Of a DNA stretch of 20,267 bases, positions 18,670-20,267 are shown in pieces. Origin of the DNA: a virus; the IMG/VR virus record IMGVR_UViG_3300025102_000381, positions 1 through 20,267 of that record. The stretch is one strand, 5' to 3'. Within the stretch, counting starts at the first letter, position 1, and the number at the start of each line of letters is the position of its first letter. The notes beneath the pieces were generated by a model. It ran no database searches, was not told the DNA's origin, and saw only the letters and a list, made by a program, of their open reading frames with translations. A program made the translations under genes and the position numbers.

Positions 18670-18898
18670 TATTCTGCCAGAGATTTTTTTGGCCTGTCGA
18701 TTTCTCAACAGGTGCTCTACGCTTGCAAACGCAGAGACTGCTCTGGATCACCCTAGGTTCTGCCACCGATCCAACTATCCAGTTGAAAAGGATACTAGAA
18801 TGAACCGCTCTTGGTGTCCTCGGGTATTAACCCATAATTCACCAAGTTTGTGCCTTACCCCTCGGTGGCCCGAGAGTTTTTCAGCCACAGAATAGCGT
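18670..18898 (-). ncRNA. Candidate structured RNA (about 230 nt) with pairing ends
   Basis: Read on the minus strand. Ends: CTATTCTG (18895-18888) pairs perfectly with CAGAATAG (18677-18670). Inside: CTCTCGG-GCCA-CCGAGGG hairpin whose loop can also pair with upstream GTGGC; CTTGGTG/CACCAAG (7 bp) enclosing GGGT-TAAT-ACCC; TATCC/GGATA; GGATCG/TGATCC; CTCTGCGTT-TGCA-AGCGTAGAG; and CCTGTTGA-GAAA-TCGACAGG, an 8-bp stem with a GNRA loop. The region is GC-richer than its neighbours, has no credible ORF, and a TTGACA-17-TATATA promoter ends about seven bases before its 5' end. I see no RNase P, tmRNA or tRNA signature. It could be an independent RNA or a cis-regulatory leader of the gene ending at 18417. 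Confidence 0.62.
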
Positions 18899-18904
18899 AA
18901 GGAA

Positions 18905-18933
18905 TATATAGGATATTATAAGATAGATGTCAA
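18905..18933 (-). promoter_or_regulatory. Promoter TTGACA-17-TATATA for the candidate RNA
   Basis: Minus strand TTGACA (18933-18928), 17 bp, TATATA (18910-18905). TATCCTAT overlaps spacer and -10. It shares TTGACATCT and TATCCTATATA with the promoter at 18174-18203, so the two look co-regulated. Confidence 0.78.
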
Positions 18934-18961
18934 TACTTAAAATAAAAATTTTGTGAATAAA

Positions 18962-19105
18962 TTAACGACCTTGACCTTTGTACAACTTAAACGTGCGTCT
19001 TTTATATTTGTTCATTTTTTGTAGACTGGGTCTACGTCCAATCGAAGTTTTATGATGTATGGGTTCGTGTACGGCTTTGTTTAAAAAATTACCTTTCTTA
19101 GCCAT
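18962..19105 (-). CDS. Small basic protein (47 aa)
   Basis: 47 aa (MAKKGNFLNKAVHEPIHHKT, then SIGRRPSLQKMNKYKRRTFK and LYKGQGR). The KTSIGRxxxxxxxNKxKRRxFKxYxGQGR motif recurs in small marine phage proteins (recalled). Basic, probably nucleic-acid-binding, but this is inference. The start lies eight bases inside the zinc-ribbon gene. It is the last gene of the lysis-type cluster before the RNA promoter. Confidence 0.65.
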   Translation of the reverse strand: MAKKGNFLNKAVHEPIHHKTSIGRRPSLQKMNKYKRRTFKLYKGQGR

Positions 19106-19316
19106 CTTGGTTTTCGTCTAAATTTCTAATTTTTAAATTTGTTTCTTTATCTGCAATGACGTATTTTATAACACCATTTACTTTCTGTTCTAGATCTGCA
19201 CCACAGTTTACACATCTAAAATAATGTGGTTCAAAACTTACAAGTATTGTATCTGTTTCACACTCTGGACATTTTCCTGTCACAATCTGTGATGTGAGCT
19301 CACCTATTCTAGCCAC
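19098..19316 (-). CDS. Zinc-ribbon protein (72 aa)
   Basis: 72 aa. Cys16-Pro-Glu-Cys19 and Cys35-Val-Asn-Cys38-Gly form a classical zinc ribbon (GKCPECETDTILVSFEPHYF, then RCVNCGADLEQK). The rest (VNGVIKYVIADKETNLKIRN) is beta-rich. A transcription- or nucleic-acid-related role is usual for such ribbons, but none is shown; the close phage relatives I recall are unnamed. It overlaps the endolysin gene by 13 nt. Confidence 0.72.
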   Translation of the reverse strand: MARIGELTSQIVTGKCPECETDTILVSFEPHYFRCVNCGADLEQKVNGVIKYVIADKETNLKIRNLDENQDG

Positions 19317-19774
19317 GGTGTGTATGTGACTTTCCCGTCCACTCTTTGTGCACGTAAGGACTGGTTTCTATTTTGATTTGTTGAATAACTACAATGAATC
19401 CAGCCCGAAGTCGGTTCGCCGTCACGGTAAAATTCTAATATGAGCTGGTCATAATCAAGTTCTGATCTAATGTACTTTGCTAATTCTTTGTTGTCTACAC
19501 CTGGTATTTCAAAGTCAGCTGCAGCTGCACTGTCATCTGCCACGTGTTGGCTGTTTACACTGCTACCAATCTCTACACAAAGCTGGGCACAACGGAATCC
19601 TGACGATATAATTAATGGTTTGTCAAAGTGTGATCTAATTGGCTGTAATACATTTGTAGCCAATGCTTTAAGATTCTCTATTTGCGCAGGATTAGGATTA
19701 TTATTAATCCCCTTACGCTCTGCTATCTGGCTTTTGGTAAGCTCGTCCAAGGTTATGTTAGCTGTTAATTTCAT
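19304..19774 (-). CDS. M15-family peptidase, probable endolysin
   Basis: 156 aa. ITLDELTKSQIAERKGINNN is the usual opening of phage Peptidase_M15_3 proteins; LIISSGFRC (54-62) precedes the zinc site. Ligands: His77 in NSQH, Asp87 in AADFEI, His127 in GWIHCSY. His-x(9)-Asp ... His is the D-Ala-D-Ala carboxypeptidase/L-Ala-D-Glu peptidase pattern, and the segment SGWIHCSYS is typical. It would cleave the stem peptides of peptidoglycan to lyse the host. No signal peptide is seen, so a holin or the adjacent tiny membrane peptides would be needed for release. The start overlaps a 30-aa membrane peptide gene (ATGA). Confidence 0.86.
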   Translation of the reverse strand: MKLTANITLDELTKSQIAERKGINNNPNPAQIENLKALATNVLQPIRSHFDKPLIISSGFRCAQLCVEIGSSVNSQHVADDSAAAADFEIPGVDNKELAKYIRSELDYDQLILEFYRDGEPTSGWIHCSYSTNQNRNQSLRAQRVDGKVTYTPWLE

Positions 19775-19863
19775 AATTTATTATTATCGTTTAACCCTAC
19801 ATATATTACAACACAAAGCAACACAAAAGCTATTAAAGTATTTATAGGAAAAAATGGCTCCAT
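19771..19863 (-). CDS. Tiny transmembrane peptide (30 aa) upstream of the endolysin
   Basis: 30 aa: INTLIAFVLLCVVIYVGL is one hydrophobic helix after a short MEPFFP start; the tail is polar. It starts on the stop of the previous micro-ORF (TAATG) and its stop overlaps the endolysin start (ATGA). Position suggests a small holin or lysis helper; size is at the lower limit, so confidence is moderate. Confidence 0.5.
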   Translation of the reverse strand: MEPFFPINTLIAFVLLCVVIYVGLNDNNKL

Positions 19864-19924
19864 TACTGAGATATCCCCATCAACCACAACACTATAAATA
19901 TATAACAGATTGGTTCCATTACTG
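19855..19924. repeat. Direct repeat TGG(C/T)TCCATTACTG spanning two start sites
   Basis: Copies at 19855-19868 and 19911-19924 match at 13 of 14 bases, 56 bp apart. On the minus strand each reads CAGTAATGGARCCA and carries a stop-start TAATG, so the 57-bp unit between them may be a duplicated translation-coupling module. Confidence 0.6.
19863..19919 (-). CDS. Micro-ORF, hydrophobic peptide (18 aa), doubtful
   Basis: MEPICYIFIVLWLMGISQ, opened and closed by TAATG stop-start junctions. It begins MEP like the following 30-aa peptide and may be a partial duplicate of it. Too short to call firmly. Confidence 0.3.
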   Translation of the reverse strand: MEPICYIFIVLWLMGISQ

Positions 19925-20131
19925 TAGTATTAAAGATTTTATAGAGTAAGATCCATCTATATTTTTTTCTAACTCTGCTTTAGATTTAATGCATTTATAT
20001 TGCACATTAGGTGCAGGGACTCGAGTAGCTTCTCTACGGTGCTTCAAACAAACAGACATCGACTCCTGAATACGATGCTCTTTGATATCAGGTCCTACAA
20101 ACATTAGAAGGGCTACAATGTGCTCGATCAT
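19919..20131 (-). CDS. Small two-Cys phage protein (70 aa)
   Basis: 70 aa. MIEHIVALLMFVGPDIKEHR is a hydrophobic strand-like opening, ESMSVCLKHRREATRVPAPN has Cys28, VQYKCIKSKAELEKNIDGSY has Cys47, ending SIKSLILQ. The order S-x-x-Cys, R-x-A-T-R, V-x-Y-x-Cys, AELE is familiar from marine phages (recalled). It resembles the two other small two-Cys proteins of this window in layout. The ATG overlaps the upstream stop (ATGA) and its own stop overlaps a micro-ORF. Function unknown. Confidence 0.66.
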   Translation of the reverse strand: MIEHIVALLMFVGPDIKEHRIQESMSVCLKHRREATRVPAPNVQYKCIKSKAELEKNIDGSYSIKSLILQ

Positions 20132-20267
20132 CTTGTTACCTTACCTTTGTTTGGTCCATATTTAATTCTATATTTATGTGTACCTGTGCCATTGATCTCT
20201 ACTTCTTGTTTAAGATCTTTTACATAGCTCATTTGTTTTGCTTTTTTCTCTTGATCAGAGATGTAAT
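20128..20267 (-). CDS. Partial CDS cut by the right edge
   Basis: An open frame enters at the right edge and stops at 20128-20130 (TGA). Visible residues include ISDQEKKAKQMSYVKDLKQE and VEINGTGTHKYRIKYGPNKG, then a basic end. An internal ATG (MSYVKDL) would give a 34-aa peptide, so it is unclear whether the gene starts in or outside the window. Function unknown. Confidence 0.5.
   Translation of the reverse strand, partial: YISDQEKKAKQMSYVKDLKQEVEINGTGTHKYRIKYGPNKGKVTR

Noticed and set aside
18689-18895. 68-codon plus frame across the candidate RNA
   Set aside because: Composition (many Cys, Arg, Ser, Pro) is unlike its neighbours, and it coincides with pairing stems and a minus-strand promoter.
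18670-18898. RNase P, tmRNA or tRNA gene
   Set aside because: None of the conserved core sequences of RNase P or tmRNA and no acceptor/T-loop pair of a tRNA could be found on either strand.
19470-19847. 125-codon plus-strand open frame
   Set aside because: Antisense of the M15 endolysin, whose zinc ligands are intact on the other strand.

Overview
The window looks like part of an AT-rich tailed-phage genome from an open-ocean bacterium, plausibly a SAR11/Pelagibacter-type host. That host guess is inference: it rests on recalled similarity of many small proteins to marine viral metagenome contigs, on the low GC and on the very dense overlapping genes. The phage hallmarks are clear: a large terminase, a P22-type portal, a scaffold-like protein, a small terminase, a phage co-chaperonin, an M15 endolysin and PD-(D/E)XK and HNH nucleases. 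No integrase, tRNA or CRISPR array was seen.

Layout. (1) 1-10899, all minus strand, is the virion module. In transcription order it holds terminase large subunit, two uncharacterised virion-associated proteins (314 and 617 aa), a 48-aa ORF, the portal, a holin-like membrane protein, a run of very basic small proteins (Met/Lys-rich protein, KGLYANIHAKR-type peptide, LCPRGKAAAKRKF-type protein, DUF5872-like, DUF6321-like, two tiny paralogous peptides), three short structural-type proteins, a GroES-like co-chaperonin and a scaffold-like protein cut by the left edge. (2) 10900-11102 is non-coding, with three spaced GGGACCC-like sites and a perfect 12-bp hairpin. (3) 11103-12334 (minus) holds short genes, two of them membrane peptides, behind strong sigma70-type promoters. 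(4) 12343-12652 is a divergent control region containing a GC-rich, hairpin-rich stretch with its own plus-strand promoter, a probable non-coding RNA or long leader. (5) 12653-13430 (plus) is a Cys-rich Gp88-like gene flanked on both sides by CAAGCNN heptamer arrays. (6) 13322-13941 (minus) holds a small protein and a VRR-NUC-like nuclease whose tail is encoded by the heptamer array. (7) 13987-14508 (plus) is the small terminase. (8) 14503-18150 (minus) is an early-type operon of overlapping genes led by a ribbon-helix-helix-like regulator, with two lipoproteins, an HNH protein and a RecB-like exonuclease. (9) 18204-18644 holds two convergent small two-Cys proteins, followed by a 230-nt candidate structured RNA (18670-18898) with its own promoter and pairing ends. 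(10) 18962-20267 (minus) is a lysis-type cluster with M15 endolysin, zinc ribbon and tiny membrane peptides.

Most interesting are the two GC-rich structured regions preceded by TTGACA promoters, a recurring ATAGGAT/ATCCTAT motif embedded in five promoters (a candidate phage operator network, possibly read by the RHH protein), and the heptamer arrays around the Gp88-like gene. Many genes are below 60 codons and are joined by ATGA or TAATG overlaps, so translational coupling is probably the main means of setting their expression.
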